NCBI GenBank assembly: GCA_035471925.1
Contig: DATIPO010000308.1
Coordinates: 1-8,463 of the forward strand
DNA from: JANQFM01 sp035471925
GTDB taxonomy: Bacteria; Acidobacteriota; UBA6911; RPQK01; DATIPO01
DNA length: 8,463 bases
Direction: 5' to 3'
Shown here: piece by piece, positions 1-6,277 of the stretch
Layout: every line of letters begins with the position of its first letter
Position numbering within the stretch: position 1 is the stretch's first letter
The notes under the pieces: generated by a model
What the model was told of the DNA's origin: nothing
Databases searched by the model: none
Seen by the model: the letters and a program-made list of their open reading frames with translations, nothing else
Position numbers and translations under genes: made by a program

Positions 1-346
1 TCTCTTTGGACGGATCGCCTTATCAGCCCGAGCTTTCAGGTCACGAGATCGATCATCTGCAGCGCCAAAGCCGTTCCTTGAGCGGAGTGGCCGGGGTGTG
101 GTTGCGGCGCACGGCACTAGGCTTTCCCCAGGACTCGGGGCAGGAGCCTTCGGCGGACGTCCGGCTGGGAATCGTAACCTGGAACCTCTTTGACCTGCTG
201 GGGGCCCAACTGGCGTTGAAGCGTCCTCCGCAAGCTTCCGACGGGCTGGAGAGCGCCGCTCCCGTGGCCTTTCTCAGCCATCGGCTGTGGACACAGCGCC
301 TGGGCGCCTATCCTGGTCTGGTCGGCTCCAGCGTCCTCATTCAGCT
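1..346 (+). pseudogene. ADOP/MacB-type ABC permease fragment, cut off at both ends
   Basis: The + frame starting at base 3 is open from the window edge. It reads like the periplasmic (MacB_PCD-like) region of an ADOP permease, a MacB/FtsX-like efflux permease family common in Acidobacteriota. Matching stretches are EIDHLQRQSRSLSGVAG near the start, VTWNLFDLLGAQ (family pattern V.pNfF.vLGv.p), and APVAFLSHRLWTQRLGAYPG followed by LVGSSVLI (family pattern PVavLShrLWqrrfggdp..vG). After about base 346 the frame stays open to 656 by chance but loses all resemblance. The rest of the extracellular domain and the C-terminal FtsX membrane helices are missing. The stop codon of the convergent small minus-strand ORF lies at 341-343, so the breakpoint is near 340-350. 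The gene's beginning is outside the window. Family assignment is from remembered sequence pattern; I judge it likely but not certain. Confidence 0.6.
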
Positions 347-511
347 TCCGGTGCGGTCAAGCCGCCGTTTCGGCCCGGGGTTCAGGACCTGGTCGCAACG
401 ACGCTCGCGCTCGCGAAGGAAATCGACGATTTTCTTCAGATCATTGTCATGTTCTGCCGCCAAGGCCTTCCGATGCTCGCGGAGTTCCTCGACAATAGGG
501 TCTTTAATTAT
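341..511 (-). CDS. Small antitoxin-like partner of a PIN-domain toxin; start codon abnormal (ATA or ATT)
   Basis: On the minus strand, directly after the PIN gene's TAA (514-512) and in the same frame, the codons read IIKDPIVEELREHRKALAAE and continue HDNDLKKIVDFLRERE, then a basic tail VLNPGPKRRLDRTGS and TGA at 343-341. The DPIVEE..R..R..A...xxDL..I...L+++E pattern is that of a short charged helical protein often found next to VapC-like PIN toxins and presumed to be the antitoxin. There is no ATG, GTG or TTG where translation should begin. The expected start position is ATA (511-509) or ATT (508-506). A good Shine-Dalgarno GGAGG (525-521, inside the end of the PIN gene) sits 7 or 10 bases ahead of these codons. 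Either a rare AUA/AUU start is used or an ATG has mutated to ATA and the gene is silent. The first TTG is at codon 18, too late to keep the conserved N-terminus. The predicted product is 55-56 residues. Confidence 0.6.
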   Translation of the reverse strand: MIKDPIVEELREHRKALAAEHDNDLKKIVDFLRERERRCDQVLNPGPKRRLDRTGS

Positions 512-880
512 TTACGTGCCTCCACCGAGTTCTTCGGGTGAACGAATCTGGGGGCATAAGAATCCGAGTGCGTCAACCAGCTTGCCAATAGAGGCTTTCA
601 TCTCGGCGTTGTTGATGTGTCGAAAGTTCCAGGTCAGAAGGAAATCCGCTCCTTGAGCGGCAGCGATACCGATGTGTAGCGCATCGTTCTTGCTAGCTGG
701 CGGAATGACTCCTTCGGAAAGCAACAGCTCAGAAATCTCGATGGCCTCGCCGGAGATCGCCAAGCGCGGGGCAACCGACCGCCAAGAGTTGATCCGACTG
801 GACGGTCTGCATTCGCGAGCCTGGCCGAGCCGCTCTCTGATTTTGCCCACAGTCTGAACGCCTTCATCACAAGCGACCAT
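512..880 (-). pseudogene. 5'-truncated VapC-like PIN-domain ribonuclease toxin
   Basis: The C-terminal half of a PIN-domain protein is clear. It has EISELLLSEGVIPPAS, then NDALHIGIAAAQGADFLLTW, then NFRHINNAEMKASIGKLVDA, ending CPQIRSPEELGGGT. Family members have D-ALHIA and LLTWN..HIANA around the second metal-binding acidic cluster, and end in a (C/S)TPEEL motif. Resemblance starts at about base 796-770. The N-terminal part is missing, including the first metal-binding motif (a Y-[IL]-E-T-S/T-type start), about 60-70 residues in this family. The frame continues upstream through the tRNA gene, so this is not simply an annotation of the start. The first possible ATG clear of the tRNA is at 880, but no Shine-Dalgarno precedes it. 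Without the first catalytic acid the product should not be an active RNase. A frame change further upstream was looked for in the other two minus frames and no N-terminal PIN motif was found. Confidence 0.7.
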
Positions 881-882
881 GC

Positions 883-888
883 TAGAAT
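883..888 (+). promoter_or_regulatory. Possible -10 element for tRNA-Thr
   Basis: TAGAAT at 883-888 matches the sigma-70 -10 consensus at 5 of 6 positions and ends 15 bases before the mature tRNA 5' end, so transcription would start about 8-10 bases upstream of the tRNA. No convincing -35 box is seen 16-18 bases upstream (candidates CCTTCA, GCCTTC). If real, it lies within the region where the PIN gene is truncated. Confidence 0.3.
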
Positions 889-903
889 TCTCAGACCTAG
901 AGA

Positions 904-979
904 GCTGGCGTAGCTCAACTGGCAGAGCAGCTGATTTGTAATCAGCAGGTTGGGGGTTCAAGTCCCTTCGCCAGCTCCA
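904..979 (+). tRNA. tRNA-Thr (anticodon TGT), CCA encoded
   Basis: A complete cloverleaf is visible. The acceptor stem GCTGGCG (904-910) pairs perfectly with CGCCAGC (969-975). The D stem is GCTC (913-916) with GAGC (925-928). The anticodon stem is GCTGA (930-934) with TCAGC (942-946) around the loop TTTGTAA, which puts TGT at 937-939 and reads Thr ACA codons. The T arm is GGGGG (952-956), loop TTCAAGT (957-963), and CCCTT (964-968) with two G-U pairs. The discriminator is T976, and CCA is encoded at 977-979. The anticodon arm is close to that of known bacterial threonine tRNAs with this anticodon. The gene looks intact and functional, in contrast to the damaged protein genes on both sides. 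Confidence 0.97.
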
Positions 980-990
980 GTCTGTATACA

Positions 991-1013
991 CGCTAGAGGT
1001 AGCGAGCGACCTC
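991..1013 (+). other. Two mutually exclusive short hairpins downstream of tRNA-Thr
   Basis: CGCTA (991-995) pairs with TAGCG (1000-1004) around GAGG. Alternatively GAGGT (996-1000) pairs with ACCTC (1009-1013). Both begin within 12-17 bases of the tRNA 3' end and may help end transcription or protect the 3' end, but there is no T-run, so this is not a classical intrinsic terminator. Confidence 0.25.
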
Positions 1014-1078
1014 ATACCGCCGAGGGCAATTGAGCCTTCACCGCGGTCGCTGAAACTTGACCCGTGTGTGAACTTGTT

Positions 1079-1093
1079 GGCCACCTAGTGGCC
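1079..1093. repeat. Perfect inverted repeat, 6-bp arms, 3-base centre
   Basis: GGCCAC (1079-1084), CTA, GTGGCC (1088-1093). It abuts the restored stop codon of the minus-strand HNH gene (1096-1094). It could form a hairpin at the end of that transcript, but no U-run follows on either strand. It could also be a recombination remnant. Confidence 0.35.
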
Positions 1094-1485
1094 CTAGACA
1101 TTCCGCAACATTCGGGTCCGAAGTGCCGATCGGCGGGGAGCGTTCATCTTGAGGAGCTGCACGGTGGCCCTGCCGGTCGACGTGATCCCGGCAACTGCCG
1201 GCCCTGGAATGCGAAGTGCGCTTCCCACGCTTCGCGGCGGGGATGGAACCGGGCCTCTTGATTACCCGTCTCAGGATCTATCGAACTGAGATTCGGTCCT
1301 TTATTGAGGTTGCAGCGGTCGCAAGCTAGCGCCAAGTTTGATTTGCCGTCCCCGCCTCCGTGCTGGCGGGCGACAATGGGTTCGATATGCAGCGGCACCT
1401 CAGTGAGCTTCTGAAGAAGGCGGCAGTATTCGCAGCGGTCACCCGCCCGCCGTCGGACCAGTCGGCGGGTCGCGGCGTCAACCAT
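1094..1485 (-). pseudogene. HNH endonuclease, frameshifted near the C-terminus
   Basis: The protein starts MVDAATRRLVRRRAGDRCEY and has a zinc-knuckle pair, C18-x2-C21 and C55-x2-C58, with QHGG, NLALACDRCNLNKGPNL and FHPRREAWEAHF, the pattern of a family of short stand-alone HNH endonucleases. In the original frame it ends early at TGA (1146-1144) after an unrelated tail. Shifting frame at about 1196-1197 restores VAGITSTGRATVQLLKMNAP and RRSALRTRM to a TAG at 1096-1094, which is the normal family ending, so one base appears to have been lost. The expected catalytic His in the E-H dyad is Pro (HIEPI, P36). Both changes point to an inactive gene, although the frameshift alone could be a sequencing error. 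The start is ATG at 1485, with AAGGG (1498-1494) 8 bases upstream, overlapping the upstream gene by 8 bases, which implies coupled translation. The natural substrate of this family is not known to me. Confidence 0.8.
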
Positions 1486-1699
1486 CCATGCGGCCCTTGA
1501 GGAGGGTGCGGGCTTTGTCCTTTAATAGAGCAAGCAAATCCTGAGCCTCTACGAACTCCTCGTATTCGGCACGCTCAGCAGGCGTGAGCTGGCCATCATT
1601 GGCCCTTTCACCAAGGTCCTCAAGACGCTTCGCGGTCAACTGATCCAATCGGATTTGAGTGATCCGTCGGGCCACCTCTGGTGTCAGGCATGCAGCCAC
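1478..1699 (-). CDS. Small conserved partner of HNH endonuclease
   Basis: This is a 73-residue, mostly helical charged protein beginning with GTG: LTPEVARRITQIRLDQL, then LGERANDGQLTPAERAEYEE, then VEAQDLLALLKDKARTLL. The pattern LTPE...R.........ERAN.G.LT..E..EYE.....DLLALL..KAR is that of a short protein regularly encoded just upstream of this kind of HNH gene; its function is unknown to me and it has no catalytic motif. The two genes overlap (ATGGTTGA), indicating a single transcript. The GTG start is preceded in frame by a stop and by a weak AGGA about 10 bases upstream. An ATG at 1740-1738 in another frame gives MATSLPTTDRIRILWLHA before a stop, so the native N-terminus may have lain further upstream and been displaced by an indel. 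The start is therefore uncertain. Confidence 0.7.
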   Translation of the reverse strand: MAACLTPEVARRITQIRLDQLTAKRLEDLGERANDGQLTPAERAEYEEFVEAQDLLALLKDKARTLLKGRMDG

Positions 1700-1894
1700 A
1701 GGATCCGAATCCTATCGGTGGTGGGCAGACTCGTAGCCATGACCCCAATGATATCATGGTGTCGTAGAGTTTGACCCCGTCGGAATCGTTCTTGCGCCGT
1801 CCGCGTCTCCCAGCCACGTCTCGACGAGACTACTGCTTTCATTCGTGCGCCGTGACCTATGGAGCATCCGCCGCGAGATTGCCTTGAAGGGCGG

Positions 1895-1923
1895 TTGGGG
1901 TTTTGGCTATGCTAGCTTATACT
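1895..1923 (+). promoter_or_regulatory. Sigma-70-like promoter of the kinase-activator operon
   Basis: TTGGGG (1895-1900), 17-bp spacer, TATACT (1918-1923, 5 of 6 to TATAAT). Transcription would start near 1930, about 25 bases ahead of the ATG at 1955. An overlapping alternative is TTGAAG (1884-1889), 18 bp, TATGCT (1908-1913). This stretch is the most AT-rich just ahead of the operon. From here back to 1700 I see no gene or RNA. Confidence 0.5.
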
Positions 1924-1954
1924 TTCTTCGCGCCATTTGTTCGCAGGAGGCAGC

Positions 1955-4900
1955 ATGTCCAAGGTGCTCCCGTTTGGCGGGGACTCGCCGGAGACCGGTT
2001 CGCCTTCGTCGCTCGACTCGCCCGGGCGGACGGACTCCGGCAAGGTGCGTCCGGGGAAGACCTTGGCGCACTACCGGGTGGAGCGGCTGCTGGCTCGGGG
2101 TGCCATGGGGGAAGTCTACGAGGCGGTTGACAAGAGGCTGGGACGCACGGTGGCCCTCAAGTTGCTGTCTGTTGATGTCAGCAAGGGTGTCGAGGATGGG
2201 GAACAGCTTCCCGCAAGCCGGCACTCCGGGACCTGGGCCTGTCTTGAGGAAGCTCGGGCGGCAGCCGTCTCTCATCCCGCCATCCCGGCGCTGTTCGATG
2301 TTGGAGAAGCAGACGGCATCCACTACCTGGCATTCGAGCGGGTGCGGGGTGAGAACCTGGCCGAGCGGCTCCGTCAGGGAGCGGTGCCGCTTCGGCAGGC
2401 CCTGAAGACGGCGGTTCAGCTCGGGGAGGCGCTGGAGGCCATCCATCGCTCCGGCTGGATTCACGGCGACCTCAAGCCGGCCAATGTCATGATCGGCGAT
2501 TCGGGTCAGGCCAAGCTGCTGGATTTCGGCCTGGCTTTTCGGCATGAAACTGGCGGCGTGCGGCCAGACGGCAAGTTTTCGGGGACGCCCGATTTTCAGC
2601 CGCCTGAACAGATGGCCAGCCAACCGGTGGATCACCGCTCCGACCTTTTCCAACTGGGCCTCTTGCTCTACCTGGCTGTCACCGGACGCCATCCTTTCCT
2701 GACGGCGGACAGCCCCGAGCCACGCCCCGAACGCTTGATTATCCCGCCGCTTCAGGCCGGCGACGGTGAGATTCCCCTGGAACTGGAAGCAATCGTGCGG
2801 CGCTGTCTCAAGCGGGATCCGGAAGAGCGCTATGCTTCAGCGGGGGAATTGACCGCGGAACTGAGGCGCCTGGAAGCGCGCCTTCACGCATCGGCTCCCC
2901 CGCCCGCGGCTGCAGCGGAACTGGTTGTCTCTCCCTCCCCATCCGTTTCCGCCAAAGCTAACAGGACAGGGTGGGTCGAGGGTCTCCTCCATAAGTCGTG
3001 GAAACGCTCGCTTCCTGCTGCGCTGGCCGCTGCTGCACTGGCGGGACTGGCAACCTCGGCTCTCCACTATTGGTTGCTTGGTCCCGGCGGGGGATGGGTC
3101 CTCTCCGGCTTGGCCGTGGCGGCCCTGGGGCTGGCCCTGGGACTCCGATACCGCCGCTCGCGGCCGACCCCGCCTGTCCTTGACGGGAGCACCGCCTTCC
3201 GCGGGCTGGTGCCCTTTTTGGAAGCCGACCGCGAGCGCTTCTTCGGCCGTGCGACAGACGTGGAGGCAATCATGCCGCTGCTGCTGGATGCGGAGTTCCG
3301 TTTCGGGGTCCTGCACGGAGAATCGGGTGCCGGCAAGACATCGCTGCTACGGGCCGGGCTGATGCCCAGGCTTCGTGAACTGGGATTCCTACCCCTGCTG
3401 ACCCGGAGCTACCGTAATCCGATCCGCTCGATTCTCGCTCAACTTTCGAAAATTGCGGGCGGAGCGGCCGACCAGTCGGCTCCGGCCATCGAACAAATGC
3501 GCCGCGCGGCCCGTAGCTTGGGCACCGACTTGGTCGTCATTTGCGACCAGTTCGAGGAGTTCTTCATTCACAGGAGCCCCGAACAGGGTCGTCCTTTCCT
3601 CGACCTGGTGGGCGAGTGCTATCACTGCAGCGACCTCCCGGTCAGGTTCTTGTTCTCCATCCGCAACGATTTTCTTCACCGCATAGCTTCCGCTTTTGAC
3701 GGGCGCATCCCCGAGCCGCTGATCAGCTCGCGCCGTTACCACTTGCGCCCCTTCGCGGTGAAGGAGGCGGCCGAGGTCATCTTGGCCTCTGCCAGCCCTG
3801 CCGGCCTCGGCCTGTCCTCCGATTTCTGCCGCAGGGTGGCCGCCGATCTGGCCCGTCACGACCAGGTGATGCCGTCGGAACTGCAGATCGTGGGGACCCA
3901 GTTGCAGAGCCGCCGGATCACCACCATCCAGGAATATCGCCGCACGGGAGGCAAAGAGCCTCTGTTGTGGAGCTACCTGGAAGAGGTCATTCAAGCCTGC
4001 CCGGATCGTGAAGCCGCTCTCCAGGTATTGCGCAGTTTGATTTCGGATGACGACACGCGCCGAACCATTACCCAGTCTGAAATCGCACGCCGGACAAGGC
4101 TTGCGCACCCAGCAGTGAGCGAGGCGCTGCGGATTCTCACGGCCTCGCGCCTGGTGCGGGAGTTGCAGGACGACCAGCCGTGGCGTTACGAACTGATGCA
4201 CGAGTATCTCATCGCGCGGATTCATGTACTGACCGGCCGGACTCAGGACGCGGTAGTGCGGGCCAACCGGCTCTTCCGCCAATATCTTTCCAATTCAGCG
4301 GTGGACGAGAAGGTGAGAATACCCTTGTCGCGCCTCTGGTTCATCCGCCGCTACGCCGACCTGGAACGGGGACCGCGGGAAAGGGCCTTGCTGGCTGCCA
4401 GCCTTCGTGCGGGCTTGTCCAAGCTGGCGCTGGCGGGCATCTTCTTGGCCCTCTTGAGCTTTGCCACGGCTGCTTTCCTCTCCATGAAGGAAGAGTGGCG
4501 GAGCGTTCCTCTCAGTGACGGCCATCGGGCGGCGGTCCGTTCCGCGGCCTTCTCCCCGGACGGCTCGCGGCTGGTCACGGTCGGGGAGGACGGTGCGGCC
4601 ATCGTGTGGGATTTTGCCCGCCGAGCCCGCATCGCGGCTCTCAGGGCCCACCACGGATGGATCGATGCCCTCGCCTTCGATCCTGGAGGCCGCTGGTTCG
4701 CCACCGGCGGAAACGGCGGCCGCCTGATTGTCTGGGATGCCGAGACCCTGCAGGAAGTCAAGCGGCTGCCCGGTCAGGGCCGGCCGATCCTCGCTGCGGC
4801 TTTTTCGCCCGACGGCCGCTGGTTGGGCGTGGCCGACACCGAGCGCACAGCCTGCTGGTCGGTCCCGAGTTGGGAGAAGCATATTGAATTCCATACTACA

Positions 4901-6277
4901 TTCACGTTCGGCAACCTTCTCTTTACCTCCGACTCGCGTCATCTTTTGACTTCCGACGGAACAGCCTTCGATCTCGCAACCGGGAGGCGGCCGTCCGGCT
5001 GGCCGGAGGTGGAAGCAGGCGGGAACTGGGCTGCCTTGATCCCGGGAAGGAAGGACGCCGTTTACGCCAGTCCCCTGGGGTGGCTGGCCTTTCACAATCT
5101 CGAGAGCGGAGAGGTTTCGATTCTGGAGAACGCCCATCAGGATCATCTCAGGGCCGTCGCAGTCTCTCGCGACGGCAGGCTGCTGGCGTCGGCAGCCGAG
5201 GACATCGGCCTCTGGGACGCGGCAAGCCGCCGGCTGCTGGCCCGCTTCGAACACACCGGAGTGGTTTGGGGGTTGACCTTCTCCCCTGACGGACGCTACC
5301 TGGTGTCGACCCATGGCGACGGAGCCGTACTCTTGTGGGATGTGGTTCAGCGGCGACGCGCCGGCAACTTGGCGGGACATGCAGGGGCGGTCCAGTCGGT
5401 GGCGCTTTCTTCTCGGGGCGGGTGGCTGGCCAGCGGCGGCGAGGAAGGGTCGGTCGTCGTCTGGGATCTCCCAGGCAAAACAAAGAGGGCAGCGCTAAGC
5501 GCCCATCAGAGCCGCGTGCTGGCCGTGGCCGCCTCGCCGGACGGCGAAGTGCTGGCAAGCGCCGACTGGCGGGGCCTGATCAACGTCTGGGATGTCAGGC
5601 AGTTAGCTCCGCTCTGGAACCACCAAGCCTCTCTGCCGGTGTATGCCTTGGCCGTCTCCCCTGACTCCAGGCTGCTGGCCGCCAACGTGGGGCTCTTTGA
5701 TCTGAGGGAAGGGCGCAGGCTGGCGGAATTGGCGGGACCGTCGCAGGAGGCGGGCTCGGCGTTTTACGGTCTAGCCTTCTCCCCCGACGGCCAACGGTTG
5801 GCCTACACCTCCATTCAGGGCAATCTGATCCTCTTCGACATCCGCAAGCTGGAGATCTCGGAGCATTTTCACCTGCCCGGCATCTCCCTGGTCAGCGTCG
5901 ACTTCTCGCCTGATGGAAAATGGCTGGTAACCGGCGAAGACGAGGGAGCAGTCCGCTTGTGGCGCTCCTCTCCCCTGTCCCCGGCGGGCGAGCTGGGGCG
6001 TCATGGGGCCCGCGTCAAGTCGGTGCTCTTTTCCCCTGACGGAAGTCAAGCCGTCTCAGCCGGGGACGACCAGCTTGTTCTGATCTGGGATCTCGCCAGC
6101 CGTTCCCTCTGGCGGCGCATCCATGCCCATAACGGCCCCGTCCTCTCAGTGGACCTCTCCGCCGACGGCCAGTGGATGGCCTCCGGCGGCCAAGACCGTA
6201 CGGTCCGCCTTCATCACCGGACGCGCACCGTGTGGGGCTACCCGCTGGACGCAGCCAAGAAGGAAAACGACCCATGA
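1955..6277 (+). CDS. Membrane Ser/Thr protein kinase - nSTAND NTPase - WD40 (14 repeats) sensor protein
   Basis: The product is 1440 residues. The start is ATG 1955, chosen because AGGAGG (1945-1950) lies 4 bases upstream; the TTG at 1937 has no such site. Residues 40-312 are a Hanks-type kinase: glycine loop ARGAMGEVY (47-55, first Gly replaced by Ala), K69, EE 98-99, HGD-LKPAN (H170, D172, K174, N177), DFG 190-192, PPE 216-218. All catalytic residues are present, but HGD makes it a non-RD kinase. Two membrane segments follow (about 353-376 and 381-398). Residues about 412-760 are an nSTAND1-type NTPase: FRGLVPFLEADRERFFGR, Walker A GESGAGKT (455-462), Walker B LVVICDQFEEFF (526-537), R570, and a winged helix with an ITQSEIARRTRLAHPAVSEA stretch near 705-724. 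A third membrane segment is at about 819-843. Residues 861-1440 hold about 14 WD40 repeats (..FSPDG..LA....DG.V.LWD), enough for two seven-bladed propellers; several central repeats are degenerate. The membrane count predicts kinase and NTPase in the cytoplasm and WD40 in the periplasm (inference). The gene is translationally coupled to the sigma-54 activator. The ligand and phosphorylation target are unknown. Confidence 0.93.
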   Translation: MSKVLPFGGDSPETGSPSSLDSPGRTDSGKVRPGKTLAHYRVERLLARGAMGEVYEAVDKRLGRTVALKLLSVDVSKGVEDGEQLPASRHSGTWACLEEARAAAVSHPAIPALFDVGEADGIHYLAFERVRGENLAERLRQGAVPLRQALKTAVQLGEALEAIHRSGWIHGDLKPANVMIGDSGQAKLLDFGLAFRHETGGVRPDGKFSGTPDFQPPEQMASQPVDHRSDLFQLGLLLYLAVTGRHPFLTADSPEPRPERLIIPPLQAGDGEIPLELEAIVRRCLKRDPEERYASAGELTAELRRLEARLHASAPPPAAAAELVVSPSPSVSAKANRTGWVEGLLHKSWKRSLPAALAAAALAGLATSALHYWLLGPGGGWVLSGLAVAALGLALGLRYRRSRPTPPVLDGSTAFRGLVPFLEADRERFFGRATDVEAIMPLLLDAEFRFGVLHGESGAGKTSLLRAGLMPRLRELGFLPLLTRSYRNPIRSILAQLSKIAGGAADQSAPAIEQMRRAARSLGTDLVVICDQFEEFFIHRSPEQGRPFLDLVGECYHCSDLPVRFLFSIRNDFLHRIASAFDGRIPEPLISSRRYHLRPFAVKEAAEVILASASPAGLGLSSDFCRRVAADLARHDQVMPSELQIVGTQLQSRRITTIQEYRRTGGKEPLLWSYLEEVIQACPDREAALQVLRSLISDDDTRRTITQSEIARRTRLAHPAVSEALRILTASRLVRELQDDQPWRYELMHEYLIARIHVLTGRTQDAVVRANRLFRQYLSNSAVDEKVRIPLSRLWFIRRYADLERGPRERALLAASLRAGLSKLALAGIFLALLSFATAAFLSMKEEWRSVPLSDGHRAAVRSAAFSPDGSRLVTVGEDGAAIVWDFARRARIAALRAHHGWIDALAFDPGGRWFATGGNGGRLIVWDAETLQEVKRLPGQGRPILAAAFSPDGRWLGVADTERTACWSVPSWEKHIEFHTTFTFGNLLFTSDSRHLLTSDGTAFDLATGRRPSGWPEVEAGGNWAALIPGRKDAVYASPLGWLAFHNLESGEVSILENAHQDHLRAVAVSRDGRLLASAAEDIGLWDAASRRLLARFEHTGVVWGLTFSPDGRYLVSTHGDGAVLLWDVVQRRRAGNLAGHAGAVQSVALSSRGGWLASGGEEGSVVVWDLPGKTKRAALSAHQSRVLAVAASPDGEVLASADWRGLINVWDVRQLAPLWNHQASLPVYALAVSPDSRLLAANVGLFDLREGRRLAELAGPSQEAGSAFYGLAFSPDGQRLAYTSIQGNLILFDIRKLEISEHFHLPGISLVSVDFSPDGKWLVTGEDEGAVRLWRSSPLSPAGELGRHGARVKSVLFSPDGSQAVSAGDDQLVLIWDLASRSLWRRIHAHNGPVLSVDLSADGQWMASGGQDRTVRLHHRTRTVWGYPLDAAKKENDP

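Noticed and set aside
287..541. 84-residue + strand ORF overlapping the antitoxin-like gene
   Set aside because: It is the antisense shadow of the minus-strand ORF and has no family resemblance or ribosome site.
512..1084. Single 190-residue minus-strand protein including the stretch RRDLNPQPADYKSAALPVEL
   Set aside because: That stretch is the antisense translation of the tRNA-Thr gene, a familiar annotation artefact. Only the C-terminal part is a real PIN remnant.
1748..1757. Perfect palindrome ATGATATCAT
   Set aside because: Short, AT-rich, single copy and not positioned near a promoter; likely chance.
1620..1817. 65-residue minus-strand ORF upstream of the HNH partner
   Set aside because: Low-complexity translation, overlapping the partner gene in another frame, with no recognisable motif.
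1898..1912. GG-N10-GC spacing upstream of the kinase gene, as a possible sigma-54 autoregulatory promoter
   Set aside because: Only the two dinucleotides fit. The TGGCAC and TTGC surroundings are absent, the shared TGTAGC palindromes are missing nearby, and sigma-70-like elements explain the region better.
1845..2405. 186-residue + strand ORF starting ahead of the kinase
   Set aside because: It reads through the promoter and the kinase gene in the wrong frame; Arg/Trp/Cys-rich translation is typical of a GC-rich shadow.
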